From NCBI GenBank assembly GCA_030066905.1, contig JASJAR010000020.1:1-64000 (forward strand): 64,000 bases of DNA, in the 5' to 3' direction. The DNA is from Paracoccaceae bacterium. GTDB taxonomy: Bacteria; Pseudomonadota; Alphaproteobacteria; Rhodobacterales; Rhodobacteraceae. Both the position numbers and the translations under genes were made by a program. How positions within the stretch are numbered: the stretch's first letter is position 1; each line of letters begins with the position of its first letter. The notes under the pieces are model-generated. The model worked only from the letters and a program-made list of their open reading frames with translations, searched no databases and was not told where the DNA came from. Below are positions 54,977-62,955 of the stretch, piece after piece.

Positions 54977-55462
54977 TCAGCCTTGCCCTCCAAGCGCGTC
55001 CTCCGAGGTGTCGCCGAGCAGATAGCGCGGGCCCGACCCCAGCCGCCGTGCCGCGTCCCGGGGGTTCCAGAGCGCGCAGGTCTTCATCGACAAACACCCG
55101 CAGCCGATGCAGCCGTCGAGCTTGTCGCGGAGGGCCGTCATCGTCGCGATCCGCGCGTCGAGCTTTTTGCGGAACGTCGCCCCGATCCGCGCCCAGTCCG
55201 CCTTGTCGGGCGTCCGGCCCTCGGGGAGCTTGCCCAGCTCTTGACGGATCTCGGCGAGGCTGAAGCCGAGGTCCTGGGCGATGCGCACGAACGACAGCCG
55301 CCGGATATCCGCCCGGTCGAACCGGCGCATGTTGCCCGATGTGCGGAAGGCGCGCACCAGCCCCTCCGCCTCGTAATGCCGGATCGCCGAGACCGAGAGC
55401 CCCGTGCGTTCGGCCAATTGCCCGATAGCAAGGCCGCGTTTTCCCAAGGCCCTGTTTTGCAT
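54977..55462 (-). CDS. soxR: Redox-sensitive transcriptional activator SoxR
   Basis: The 161-residue MerR-family regulator has an N-terminal winged helix (LAIGQLAERTGLSVSAIRHY), a dimerisation coiled coil, and the [2Fe-2S] loop with Cys118, Cys121, Cys123 and Cys129 in GCIGCGCLSMKTCALWNP. This is the CX2CXCX5C spacing of Escherichia coli SoxR. Oxidation by redox-cycling compounds activates target promoters. A perfect SoxR box lies in the divergent promoter 14 bases from its start. Confidence 0.97.
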   Translation of the reverse strand: MQNRALGKRGLAIGQLAERTGLSVSAIRHYEAEGLVRAFRTSGNMRRFDRADIRRLSFVRIAQDLGFSLAEIRQELGKLPEGRTPDKADWARIGATFRKKLDARIATMTALRDKLDGCIGCGCLSMKTCALWNPRDAARRLGSGPRYLLGDTSEDALGGQG

Positions 55463-55475
55463 GAAAACTTTTCCA

Positions 55476-55506
55476 TTGACCTCAAGTTAACTTGAGAAAT
55501 TAGGGT
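55476..55506 (+). promoter_or_regulatory. SoxR-controlled promoter (SoxR box with 19-base spacer)
   Basis: TTGACC (55476-55481), a 19-base spacer and TAGGGT (55501-55506). The perfect dyad CTCAAGTTAACTTGAG (55481-55496) is centred in the spacer. This is the MerR-family layout and matches the enterobacterial soxS operator core. It drives the plus-strand genes and overlaps the soxR start region. Confidence 0.85.
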
Positions 55507-55535
55507 GGTTTCAGTTGAAACACAAGGACATTGGC

Positions 55536-55658
55536 GTGGCTCTTCTGATGCTCACCACACTTGCGGGCCTGGCCCGCGCCGCCGCGCGGCGACCGTCACC
55601 GCGCCGCCGCGCCCAGGCCCGCACCCTCGTCCTTGGCCCCATCACCTGGGTCGACTGA
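55536..55658 (+). CDS. Possible 40-residue protein, first ORF of the SoxR-driven transcript
   Basis: GTG 55536 has AAGGA seven bases upstream. It encodes MALLMLTTLAGLARAAARRP, then a basic SPRRRAQARTLVLGPITWVD to TGA at 55656-55658. The hydrophobic head and Arg-rich middle resemble a small membrane or leader peptide. It lies between the SoxR promoter and the VOC gene (25 bases downstream). The RBS and position support translation; the length and lack of known homologues weigh against. It could also be a regulatory uORF. Confidence 0.4.
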   Translation: MALLMLTTLAGLARAAARRPSPRRRAQARTLVLGPITWVD

Positions 55659-55683
55659 CCCTTCCGACGAAAGGACCGCTCCC

Positions 55684-56064
55684 ATGACCGCCAGCCTCGA
55701 ACATCTCAACGTCACCGTCCCCGACCCCGACCGCACCGCGTCCATGCTCGAAGACCTCTTCGGCTGGCATATCCGCTGGTCCGGGGCCGCACTCGGGGGC
55801 GGGCGCACAATCCATATCGGCACCGAGACCGGCTATGTCGCCCTTTACGCCCCGCCGCGCCAGACCGGCCCCGGCGGAAGCTCCTATGCCACGACCGGCG
55901 GGCTCAACCATATCGGCGTTGTCGTCGACGATCTGGGCGCCGTGGAGGCGAAGGTGAAGGCGCGGGGGCTCACGCCCACCAACCACGGCGATTACGAACC
56001 CGGCCGCCGGTTCTACTTCGACGACCCCGACGGGCTCGAGTTCGAGGTCGTCAGCTATGACTAG
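55684..56064 (+). CDS. VOC superfamily (glyoxalase/bleomycin-resistance-like) protein
   Basis: The 126-residue protein has the paired beta-alpha-beta-beta-beta units of the VOC fold: LEHLNVTVPDPDRTASMLED, LNHIGVVVDDLGAVEAKV and FYFDDPDGLEFEVVSY. A metal His (position about 8), a second His in LNHIG and Glu near the end are present, as in metal-dependent members. The substrate is unknown. Being under a SoxR box, it may detoxify a redox-active or reactive carbonyl compound. GAAAGGA precedes ATG 55684. Confidence 0.9.
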   Translation: MTASLEHLNVTVPDPDRTASMLEDLFGWHIRWSGAALGGGRTIHIGTETGYVALYAPPRQTGPGGSSYATTGGLNHIGVVVDDLGAVEAKVKARGLTPTNHGDYEPGRRFYFDDPDGLEFEVVSYD

Positions 56065-56965
56065 CCCGATCTTTCTGCTCCTGCTCGTCGGGGGCTTAGG
56101 CGGGGTGAACTTTCTCCTCGGCAAGCTCGCCGCCGAGGCCGGCATCGCCCCGGTGCTCTGGGCGCTCGTCATCTCCGCCGGCGCGGCGGCGAGCATCGCC
56201 GCGTTGCGCCCCCGCTGCCTTTCTCTGCCGCGGGGCCACCAGATCCGCTATGTCGCGATTTCGGGCCTCGTCTCCTTCGCGCTCGCCAACATCCTCGTCT
56301 ACGAACTCATCCCCCGCCTCGGGGCGGGCTATGTCGGCCTCATGTTCGCGCTCTCGCCGGTGGCCACGCTGGCGCTGTCGGTGCTTGCCGGCACCGGCCG
56401 CCCGGGGCCACTCGGGCTGGCCGGCATCGCGGTGGCCTTCGCCGGGGCTGGCGCCATCGTCGTCTCGGGCGGCGAGACGAGCGCGCTCCCCGCCCTCGGC
56501 CTTCTCCTCCTCGGCCTCGCCATCCCGCTCGTTCTCGCCGCCGGCAACGTTTACCGCACCCTCGACTGGCCCGAGGGGGCCGCACCCGACAGCCTCGCGG
56601 TCTGGAGCCATCTCGTCGCGGCCCTCGTTTTCATCGCCGTCTTTGCCGCCCGGGGCGGTGTCCCCCTCGGCCAGCTGAGCCTTGCCCCCGGTCTCGTCGC
56701 CCTCCAGGTCGCCGTCGCGGGCCTCACGTTCCCCGCCTATTTCCGCCTCCAGCGCGATGGCGGGCCGGTGCTTCTGTCCCAGATCGGCTATGTCTCGGCC
56801 GCCGTCGGCCTCGTTGGGGCCAACCTGATCTTAGGCGAACGCTACGCCCCACTGGCCTGGGCCGGGGCCGGGGCGATCGCGCTGGGCATCGCCCTCACCG
56901 TCACCGAACGCCGCCGCGCCGACCGCGCCGCCGAGACGCTGGACGCAAAGCCCCGGGCCTGCTAG
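56057..56965 (+). CDS. EamA family (DMT) transporter
   Basis: The 302-residue protein has ten predicted helices in two EamA repeats: VNFLLGKLAAEAGIAPVLWA, and the second repeat ending LILGERYAPLAWAGAGAIAL, with the typical GE motif before the last helix. Its ATG overlaps the VOC stop by 8 bases, so both are probably translated from the SoxR-controlled mRNA. It may export a metabolite or toxic compound under redox stress; this is inference from context. Confidence 0.9.
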   Translation: MTSPIFLLLLVGGLGGVNFLLGKLAAEAGIAPVLWALVISAGAAASIAALRPRCLSLPRGHQIRYVAISGLVSFALANILVYELIPRLGAGYVGLMFALSPVATLALSVLAGTGRPGPLGLAGIAVAFAGAGAIVVSGGETSALPALGLLLLGLAIPLVLAAGNVYRTLDWPEGAAPDSLAVWSHLVAALVFIAVFAARGGVPLGQLSLAPGLVALQVAVAGLTFPAYFRLQRDGGPVLLSQIGYVSAAVGLVGANLILGERYAPLAWAGAGAIALGIALTVTERRRADRAAETLDAKPRAC

Positions 56966-57098
56966 ACCCCACCCCATGACGACATGCCGCATCATCATTT
57001 GCTGCATTATCCGCTGACGAAAGTTGCGCGGGGCCTGTCGTCTTTTCTTCTGATCCGAGATAGCCACCCCGCGCGAGGGCCACGCGCGCGAGGACGCT

Positions 57099-58511
57099 AT
57101 GGAGATACGCCTTAGAAACACCGCCACCGGGGCGAAGGAGGTGTTCGACCCTCTCGATCCCGAAAACGTGCGGATGTATGTCTGCGGCCCCACGGTCTAC
57201 GACCGGGCCCATCTCGGCAATGCGCGACCCGTGGTCGTCTTCGACGTGCTCTTCCGGCTCCTGCGCCACGTTTACGGCGAGAAAGCCGTCACTTACGTGC
57301 GGAACTTCACAGATGTCGACGACAAGATCCTCGCCCGTGCGGACGAGACGGGGCGCCCCATCGACGCCATCACCGAAGAAACCACGCAATGGTATCTCGA
57401 CGACATGGCCGCGCTTGGCGCGCTCGAGCCCACCCATATGCCGCGCGCGACCGCGTATATCCCGCAAATGGTGGCGATGATCGAGACCCTGGTCGCGAAA
57501 GGCTGCGCCTATCCCGCCGAGGGCCACGTGCTCTTCGACGTCGAGGCCTGGAAGGCGGGCTACGGCGCGCTCTCGGGCCGCTCGGTCGACGACATGATCG
57601 CCGGCGCCCGCGTCGAGGTCGCGCCTTACAAGAAGAACCCGATGGATTTCGTCCTCTGGAAGCCCTCGACGGAGGACCAGCCGGGCTGGGACTCGCCTTG
57701 GGGCCGGGGCCGCCCCGGCTGGCATATCGAATGCTCGGCGATGGCCAAAACGCTTCTGGGCGAGACCTTCGACATCCACGGCGGCGGCGGCGACCTCCTC
57801 TTTCCCCACCACGAAAACGAACGCGCCCAAAGCTGCTGCGCGAACGGCACCGAGCGCATGGCGAATGTCTGGCTCCACAACGAGATGTTGCAGGTGGAGG
57901 GGAAGAAGATGTCCAAGAGCTTGGGCAACTTCTTCACCGTGCGGGATCTCTTGGACCAAGGCGTGCCGGGGGAGGTGATCCGGTTTGTGATGCTGTCGAC
58001 GCATTACCGCAAGCCGATGGACTGGACGGAGAGGAAGGCGAAAGAGGCGCAGGCGACGCTGCGGAAGTGGCATGACCTTGTGAACGATGTTGTGCCAGGA
58101 GTGCCCGACCAGGAGATGTTTTCGGCATTGGCCGACGATCTCAACACACCAAAAGCGATTGCCCGGCTTCATGAGCTGGCAACCCAAATTGCGAGGTCTC
58201 AGCGCGGCGAACGGCCCGAACTAGAAGCGCGGTTCCTTTCATCGGCCCTCTTTGTTGGCCTGCTGCCGCAAAGCGGCGAGGGGGCATACTGGCTGGTGCG
58301 GGACGCGATCAGCCAAGTTACCCTTCGACGTTTTGAGAGCACGATGAAGACAGCGCGTGCGACCGCGATGGAGACTAAGGATTTCTCCGAAGTCGACAGG
58401 TTAAAGGCCGCGCTGATCGAGGCGGGTGTTGAAGTTCGAATGTCGAAGGCGGGTGTGGAACTGGTCCCCGGGCCCGAATTCGATGTCGCTAGGTTGGAGG
58501 CCCTCAAATGA
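57099..58511 (+). CDS. cysS: Cysteinyl-tRNA synthetase
   Basis: The 470-residue class I synthetase has the zinc Cys in [19 protein letters not shown] (the HIGH region reads HLGN), [29 protein letters not shown] and KMSKSLGNF. Length and domain order are complete. The last third (from about 58080) is visibly lower in GC and uses codons rare elsewhere in the window (CTA, TTA, AGG, GTT), suggesting recombinational replacement, yet the frame is intact. cimA follows after a repeat-rich gap. Confidence 0.96.
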   Translation: MEIRLRNTATGAKEVFDPLDPENVRMYVCGPTVYDRAHLGNARPVVVFDVLFRLLRHVYGEKAVTYVRNFTDVDDKILARADETGRPIDAITEETTQWYLDDMAALGALEPTHMPRATAYIPQMVAMIETLVAKGCAYPAEGHVLFDVEAWKAGYGALSGRSVDDMIAGARVEVAPYKKNPMDFVLWKPSTEDQPGWDSPWGRGRPGWHIECSAMAKTLLGETFDIHGGGGDLLFPHHENERAQSCCANGTERMANVWLHNEMLQVEGKKMSKSLGNFFTVRDLLDQGVPGEVIRFVMLSTHYRKPMDWTERKAKEAQATLRKWHDLVNDVVPGVPDQEMFSALADDLNTPKAIARLHELATQIARSQRGERPELEARFLSSALFVGLLPQSGEGAYWLVRDAISQVTLRRFESTMKTARATAMETKDFSEVDRLKAALIEAGVEVRMSKAGVELVPGPEFDVARLEALK

Positions 58512-58726
58512 CGCCCCGCGCCGCCCAACCCTCCCACCCGGCGGGCACCGCCGGGCAGCCCCCGACCGCCCCCCCGGGCGGGGGCTTCACCCCCACCCGC
58601 GGCCGGGGGCTGCCCTCGTTAAGAGCGCGTGACGGTCACCCCAAACCTGGCGCGTCACCCATTTTGGCGAACGACGGCCGTCGCCCGGGCCGCTGGCCCG
58701 GCCGGGTTGAAGGCATACCACACCCC

Positions 58727-58936
58727 GCCCCGGGCTTGACCCGGGGCCCCGATCCCAAATGCGCCACCGTCCCGACCCCGCCGCGCGAGGTCCCCCCGGA
58801 TCAGGTCCGGGGCAGGCAGGATCAAGTCCGGGACGGGCGCGAGCGGGGAACCCACGCCCCGGGCCCGACCCGGGGCCCCGATCCCCGATGCGCCGCCACC
58901 GCCCCGCCGCGCGAGGTCCCGGATCAAGTCCGGGAC
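58727..58936. repeat. Diverged doublet of the palindromic repeat (copy G)
   Basis: Two related units begin GCCCCGGG-CTTGA-CCCGGGGC (58727-58747) and GCCCCGGG-CCCGA-CCCGGGGC (58856-58876), 129 bases apart. Each continues with CCCCGATCCC, CCGCGCGAGGTCCC and a GGATCAAGTCCGGGAC-type half. The terminal inverted arms of the main family are absent, so this is a subtype. It occupies most of the 553-base gap between cysS and cimA. The rest (58512-58700) is very GC-rich with no clear feature. Confidence 0.75.
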
Positions 58937-59009
58937 GGGCAGGATCGGGTACGGGACGGGGCCGCCGCCGAACGCGGACACCTACTCCCGCCGCGCCTGC
59001 CATACCCGC

Positions 59010-59053
59010 TGCCATACGTTTTGCAGACACTTTGCCATACGCTTTGCCGACAC
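59010..59053 (+). promoter_or_regulatory. Tandem direct repeat immediately upstream of cimA
   Basis: TGCCATACG-T-TTTGC-A-GACAC (59010-59030) and TGCCATACG-C-TTTGC-C-GACAC (59033-59053) match at 19 of 21 positions with a 23-base period. A partial third TGCCATAC lies at 58999. The array ends 11 bases before the cimA ATG, a position suited to a regulator or to leader-RNA control. Confidence 0.55.
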
Positions 59054-59064
59054 CGGAGTCTCCC

Positions 59065-60702
59065 ATGACCCGCGAGCGCCTCTATCTCTTCGACACCACC
59101 CTCCGGGACGGCCAGCAGACCCAGGGCGTCCAGTTCTCGACGGACGACAAACACGAGATCGCCGCCGCCCTCGACGCGCTCGGGATCGACCATATCGAAG
59201 GCGGCTGGCCGGGCGCGAACCCCACCGACAGCGCCTTCTTCGACGCCCCGCCGCAGACCGCCGCGACCCTCACTGCCTTCGGCATGACCAAGCGCTCGGG
59301 GCGGTCTGCGGCGAACGACGACGTGCTGGCGGGCGTCCTCAACGCGGGTACCCCGGCGGTTTGTCTCGTCGGCAAGACCCACGATTTTCACGTCACCGAC
59401 GCCCTTGGCGTCACCCTCGAAGAGAACGTCGAAAACATCGCCGCCTCCATCGCCCATTCCGTGAAGGAAGGCCGCGAAACCCTTTTCGATGCTGAACATT
59501 TCTTCGATGGGTACAAGGCGAACCCGGCTTACGCCCTCGACTGCCTTCGCGCCGCCCACGACGCCGGCGCGGCCTGGGTCGTCCTCTGCGACACCAATGG
59601 CGGCACGCTGCCCCATGAGATCGGCGAGATCACATCCGCCGTTATCGCCGCCGGCATCCCCGGCAACCGGCTCGGGATCCACACTCATGACGATACCGGC
59701 AATGCGGTCGCCAACACGCTTGCCGCCGTCGACGCCGGCGCCCGGCAGATCCAAGGCACGCTCAACGGCCTCGGCGAGCGCTGCGGCAACGCCAACCTCA
59801 CAACGCTCATTCCGACGCTTCTGCTGAAGGAACCCTACCGGTCGGCCTACGAGACGGGCGTACCCGCCAAGGCCTTGAAAGACATCACGAAAATCAGCCG
59901 AATGCTCGACGATATCCTCAACCGCATCCCCCTGCGCTCGGCCCCTTACGTCGGCGCCTCGGCGTTCGCCCATAAGGCCGGGCTCCATGCCAGCGCCATC
60001 GCCAAGGACCCCGCGACCTATGAGCATATCGACCCCGCGCTGGTCGGCAACGACCGGATCGTGCCGATGTCGAACCAGGCCGGCCAGTCGAACCTCCTCG
60101 AACGGCTGACTGCGATGGGAATAGCGGCGCGGAAGGGCGATCCGGGGCTGGCGGAGATCCTCGACATTGTGAAGGCGCGCGAGGCCGAGGGCTATTCCTA
60201 CGACACCGCGCAAGCCAGTTTCGAGATACTCGCCCGCCGGTCGCTGGGGCTTCTGCCGGAGTTCTTCGACGTCACCCGCTACCGGGTCACGGTGGAGAAA
60301 CGCGCCGACGGGCGGGGGGGGATGCGCACGCTCTCCGAAGCGGTCGTTGTCGTTGAAATCGCTGGCGAAAAGAAGCTCTCTGTCTCCGAAAGCCTCGACG
60401 AGACGGGCTCGGACCGCGGCCCCGTCAACGCGCTCGCCCGGGCGCTCGCCAAAGACCTCGGGCCCTATCAGGCGGTGATCGAGGACATGCGGCTTGTCGA
60501 TTTCAAGGTGCGTATCACCCAGGGCGGCACCGAGGCGGTGACCCGGGTGACCATCGACAGCGAGGACGCCGAGGGCCGGCGCTGGGCGACGGTCGGGGTA
60601 TCGCCGAACATCGTCGATGCGAGCTTCGAAGCACTCCTCGACGCCATCGTCTGGAAGCTCGTCCATGCCGGGGCGGACCCGGCGAAAGTGGCCGCGGAGT
60701 GA
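59065..60702 (+). CDS. cimA: Citramalate synthase
   Basis: The 545-residue enzyme condenses pyruvate and acetyl-CoA to (R)-citramalate, a threonine-independent entry to isoleucine. It has an HMGL-like TIM barrel with LFDTTLRDGQQTQGVQFS, HTHDDTGNAVANTLAAVDAG and GTLNGLGERCGNANL, and a C-terminal LeuA dimer regulatory domain (about 400-530). ATG 59065 is the first Met after the tandem repeats. The long upstream open frame runs through repeat copy G. The isopropylmalate synthase family is an alternative, but length and motifs favour CimA. Confidence 0.94.
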   Translation: MTRERLYLFDTTLRDGQQTQGVQFSTDDKHEIAAALDALGIDHIEGGWPGANPTDSAFFDAPPQTAATLTAFGMTKRSGRSAANDDVLAGVLNAGTPAVCLVGKTHDFHVTDALGVTLEENVENIAASIAHSVKEGRETLFDAEHFFDGYKANPAYALDCLRAAHDAGAAWVVLCDTNGGTLPHEIGEITSAVIAAGIPGNRLGIHTHDDTGNAVANTLAAVDAGARQIQGTLNGLGERCGNANLTTLIPTLLLKEPYRSAYETGVPAKALKDITKISRMLDDILNRIPLRSAPYVGASAFAHKAGLHASAIAKDPATYEHIDPALVGNDRIVPMSNQAGQSNLLERLTAMGIAARKGDPGLAEILDIVKAREAEGYSYDTAQASFEILARRSLGLLPEFFDVTRYRVTVEKRADGRGGMRTLSEAVVVVEIAGEKKLSVSESLDETGSDRGPVNALARALAKDLGPYQAVIEDMRLVDFKVRITQGGTEAVTRVTIDSEDAEGRRWATVGVSPNIVDASFEALLDAIVWKLVHAGADPAKVAAE

Positions 60703-60767
60703 CCGGGACGGCTGCCGCCGCCGGACCCTTGCGCGACCGGTCCGCCCGCCGCCACCCTCTTGCCGTT

Positions 60768-60789
60768 CGGTATTTTTGCCAAGATGAAG
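60768..60789 (+). repeat. Gene-end motif after cimA
   Basis: CGGTATTTTTG, then CCAAGATGAAG, 66 bases after the cimA stop in the same orientation. No GGGGGC hairpin is present here, so this is the motif without the rest of the module. Confidence 0.55.
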
Positions 60790-60831
60790 CCCGGAGCGCT
60801 GCACCCCTGCTTCACCTTGGGACAAATACCG

Positions 60832-61575
60832 ATGCCTGACGCGGCGCTTGTCCACCCGTTGCGCGAGGGCGACCCCGACCGGTTCGCCGCCGTTCTCGCC
60901 GCGCCGGCCCGGGCACGCCCGGTGCTCGCGGCCCTTTATGCGTTCAACCTCGAAGTGGCCCGCGCGCCCTGGGTGACCGAAGAGGCGATGATCGCCGAGA
61001 TGCGGCTCCAGTGGTGGCGCGACGCGCTCGAAGAGATCGGCGCGGGGGGCAGGGTGCGGGCGCATCCGGTGGTTGCCGCCCTTGCCGGGGTGCTCGACCC
61101 CGATGGCGCGGCCACGCTCGACCGGCTCGTGGCCGCGCGGCGGTTCGATGTTGCCCGCGACGCCCATGAAGACGCCGCGGCGTTCGAGGCCTATCTCGAC
61201 GCCACCGCCGGCGATCTTCACTGGACGGCGGCGCGGCTTCTTGGGTCCGGCAGCGAAGCGGAGGTGCGCGCTGTGGCTCGCGCCTCGGGCCTTGCCAACC
61301 TCTTCCTTGCGATCCCCGCGCTCGAAGCCTGGGGCCGCCGGCCGCTGGTCGACGGCCGGCCCGAGGCGGTCTCCGCTTTGGCCCGGAACGCCCTTTCGGG
61401 TCTCAAATCCGCCCGGCCCGACCGCGCCGCGCGGCCCGCACTGATCGCCACCTGGCGGGCGGCCGGCATCTTGAGACGGGCCGCCGCCGACCCGGCCCGG
61501 GTGGCCGCCGGTGCTCTCGAAGGGTCAGATTTCGCCCGTCGGGGCGGGCTTCTTCTGAAGAGTTTCGGGTTTTGA
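60832..61575 (+). CDS. Squalene/phytoene synthase-like protein (NDUFAF6-like)
   Basis: The 247-residue all-helical protein has the isoprenoid synthase-like patterns LAALYAFNLEVARAPWVTEE, MRLQWWRDALEEIG and LHWTAARLLG, but both Asp-rich metal motifs of true phytoene or squalene synthases are missing. It is closer to the NDUFAF6-type, non-enzymatic branch, which is linked to complex I assembly in mitochondria. No carotenoid genes are adjacent. ATG 60832 is the family-like start. Its 3' end overlaps the convergent MFS gene by 51 bases. Confidence 0.8.
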   Translation: MPDAALVHPLREGDPDRFAAVLAAPARARPVLAALYAFNLEVARAPWVTEEAMIAEMRLQWWRDALEEIGAGGRVRAHPVVAALAGVLDPDGAATLDRLVAARRFDVARDAHEDAAAFEAYLDATAGDLHWTAARLLGSGSEAEVRAVARASGLANLFLAIPALEAWGRRPLVDGRPEAVSALARNALSGLKSARPDRAARPALIATWRAAGILRRAAADPARVAAGALEGSDFARRGGLLLKSFGF

Positions 61576-62814
61576 GCCAGGCCGCGGCCCGTTGAAGGCC
61601 AGCCAGATGAGCGCCGCACCGGCGAGCGCGAGCAGCGGGACCATCGCAAGGTTCACCGCCGACCAGCCGGCCACTGGATCGCCGCCCGAGCAGTTCATCA
61701 GCCCGCCCGAGGCCAGCGAGGCCATGGTCACCACCCCGAAGACGATCGTGTCGTTCAACCCCTGCACCCGGCCGCGCTCTTCGGGTGAATGCTGGGCGCC
61801 GAGCATCGCCGTCGCGCCGATGAAGCCGAAATTCCAGCCGACCCCGAGGAGGATGAGCGCGAGATAGAAGTTCCCCAAAGCCACGCCGGAGAGCGCCACA
61901 CCGCCGGCCGCGGCGAGGATCAAAAGCCCCGTCGCAACCACCCGCATCGCCCCGAACCGCGCGATCAGATGGCCGGTGACGAAGGCCGGGCCGAACATTG
62001 CCAGGACATGGAGCGAGACCACATCCGCCGCATCCGAGGTCGTGTAGCCGCAGCCGACCACGGCCAGCGGCGTCGCGGTCATGACAAGGTTCATCAGCGC
62101 ATAGGCGACCGTGGCGCAGATTACGGCAACGAGGATCGCCGGCGTCGTCAGCAACTCCAGCCGCGACCGGCCCGTGGCGGTGCCTGGCGCAGGGCGGGGC
62201 GGGGCGGGGCTGTCGAGGGCGGCGAATATCATCGAGCCGAGGACGTTGAGCCCGATCACGGCGGCATAGGTGCCAAGGAACGGCACCACCGTCGCCTCGG
62301 CGGTGAGCTTGACGATCTGCGGGCCGACCACCGCCGAGACGAGCCCGCCGGCCATCACGAAGCTGATCGCTTTGGGGCGGAACGCCTCCGGCGCCCCGTC
62401 CGTGGCCGCGAAGCGGTAGAACGCTTGGGTCGCCATGTAGGTCCCGGTAAAGAGCGAGCCGAGCAGGAGCAGCGCGAAGCTTCCCGACATCAGCCCCCAT
62501 GCCCCGATGGCCCCGCCGAGCGCCCCGGCACTAGCGCCGATCCAGAACCCCGCGCGCCGCCCCCAGCGCTGCATGATCGCCGACATCGGCGTCGCCGAGA
62601 GCATCGAACCCAATACGATCAGCGAGATCGGCAGGGTCGCAAAACAGGGATTGGTCGCCAGGGTCGAGCCCGCCAGCCCGCCGATGATGAAGATCGCCGG
62701 AAGCTGCGCGCCGAGCACCGCATTGGCCAGCACCAGAACGGCGACATTCCGTCTCGCCCGGGCGAGGTCGGTCCCCGGCCCCTCGGCCGGCACATGTGCG
62801 GTATCGTCGGTCAC
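61525..62814 (-). CDS. MFS transporter
   Basis: The 429-residue protein has 12 predicted helices: NVAVLVLANAVLGAQLPAIF, AIMQRWGRRAGFWIGA (motif A-like) and LLGVGWNFGFIGATAMLG. The substrate is unknown. GTG 62814 (VTDDTAHVPAEGPG) is the best start found; a GTG at 62793 is seven codons later. The much longer open frame upstream shadows cobK. The last 51 bases overlap the phytoene-synthase-like gene on the other strand. Confidence 0.88.
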   Translation of the reverse strand: MTDDTAHVPAEGPGTDLARARRNVAVLVLANAVLGAQLPAIFIIGGLAGSTLATNPCFATLPISLIVLGSMLSATPMSAIMQRWGRRAGFWIGASAGALGGAIGAWGLMSGSFALLLLGSLFTGTYMATQAFYRFAATDGAPEAFRPKAISFVMAGGLVSAVVGPQIVKLTAEATVVPFLGTYAAVIGLNVLGSMIFAALDSPAPPRPAPGTATGRSRLELLTTPAILVAVICATVAYALMNLVMTATPLAVVGCGYTTSDAADVVSLHVLAMFGPAFVTGHLIARFGAMRVVATGLLILAAAGGVALSGVALGNFYLALILLGVGWNFGFIGATAMLGAQHSPEERGRVQGLNDTIVFGVVTMASLASGGLMNCSGGDPVAGWSAVNLAMVPLLALAGAALIWLAFNGPRPGSKPETLQKKPAPTGEI

Positions 62815-62955
62815 GGGGTGCCTGCGGCGTCGTTCACCTTTGCCTCCCAGTGCACGCGCGTATACATTCCCGGTCAAGTCAAAAACCAATGACGCAATGG
62901 GAACCGGAACGGGATCGGGGACATACCCCGGCCAGAGGTGGAGAGGGAGGATTTG

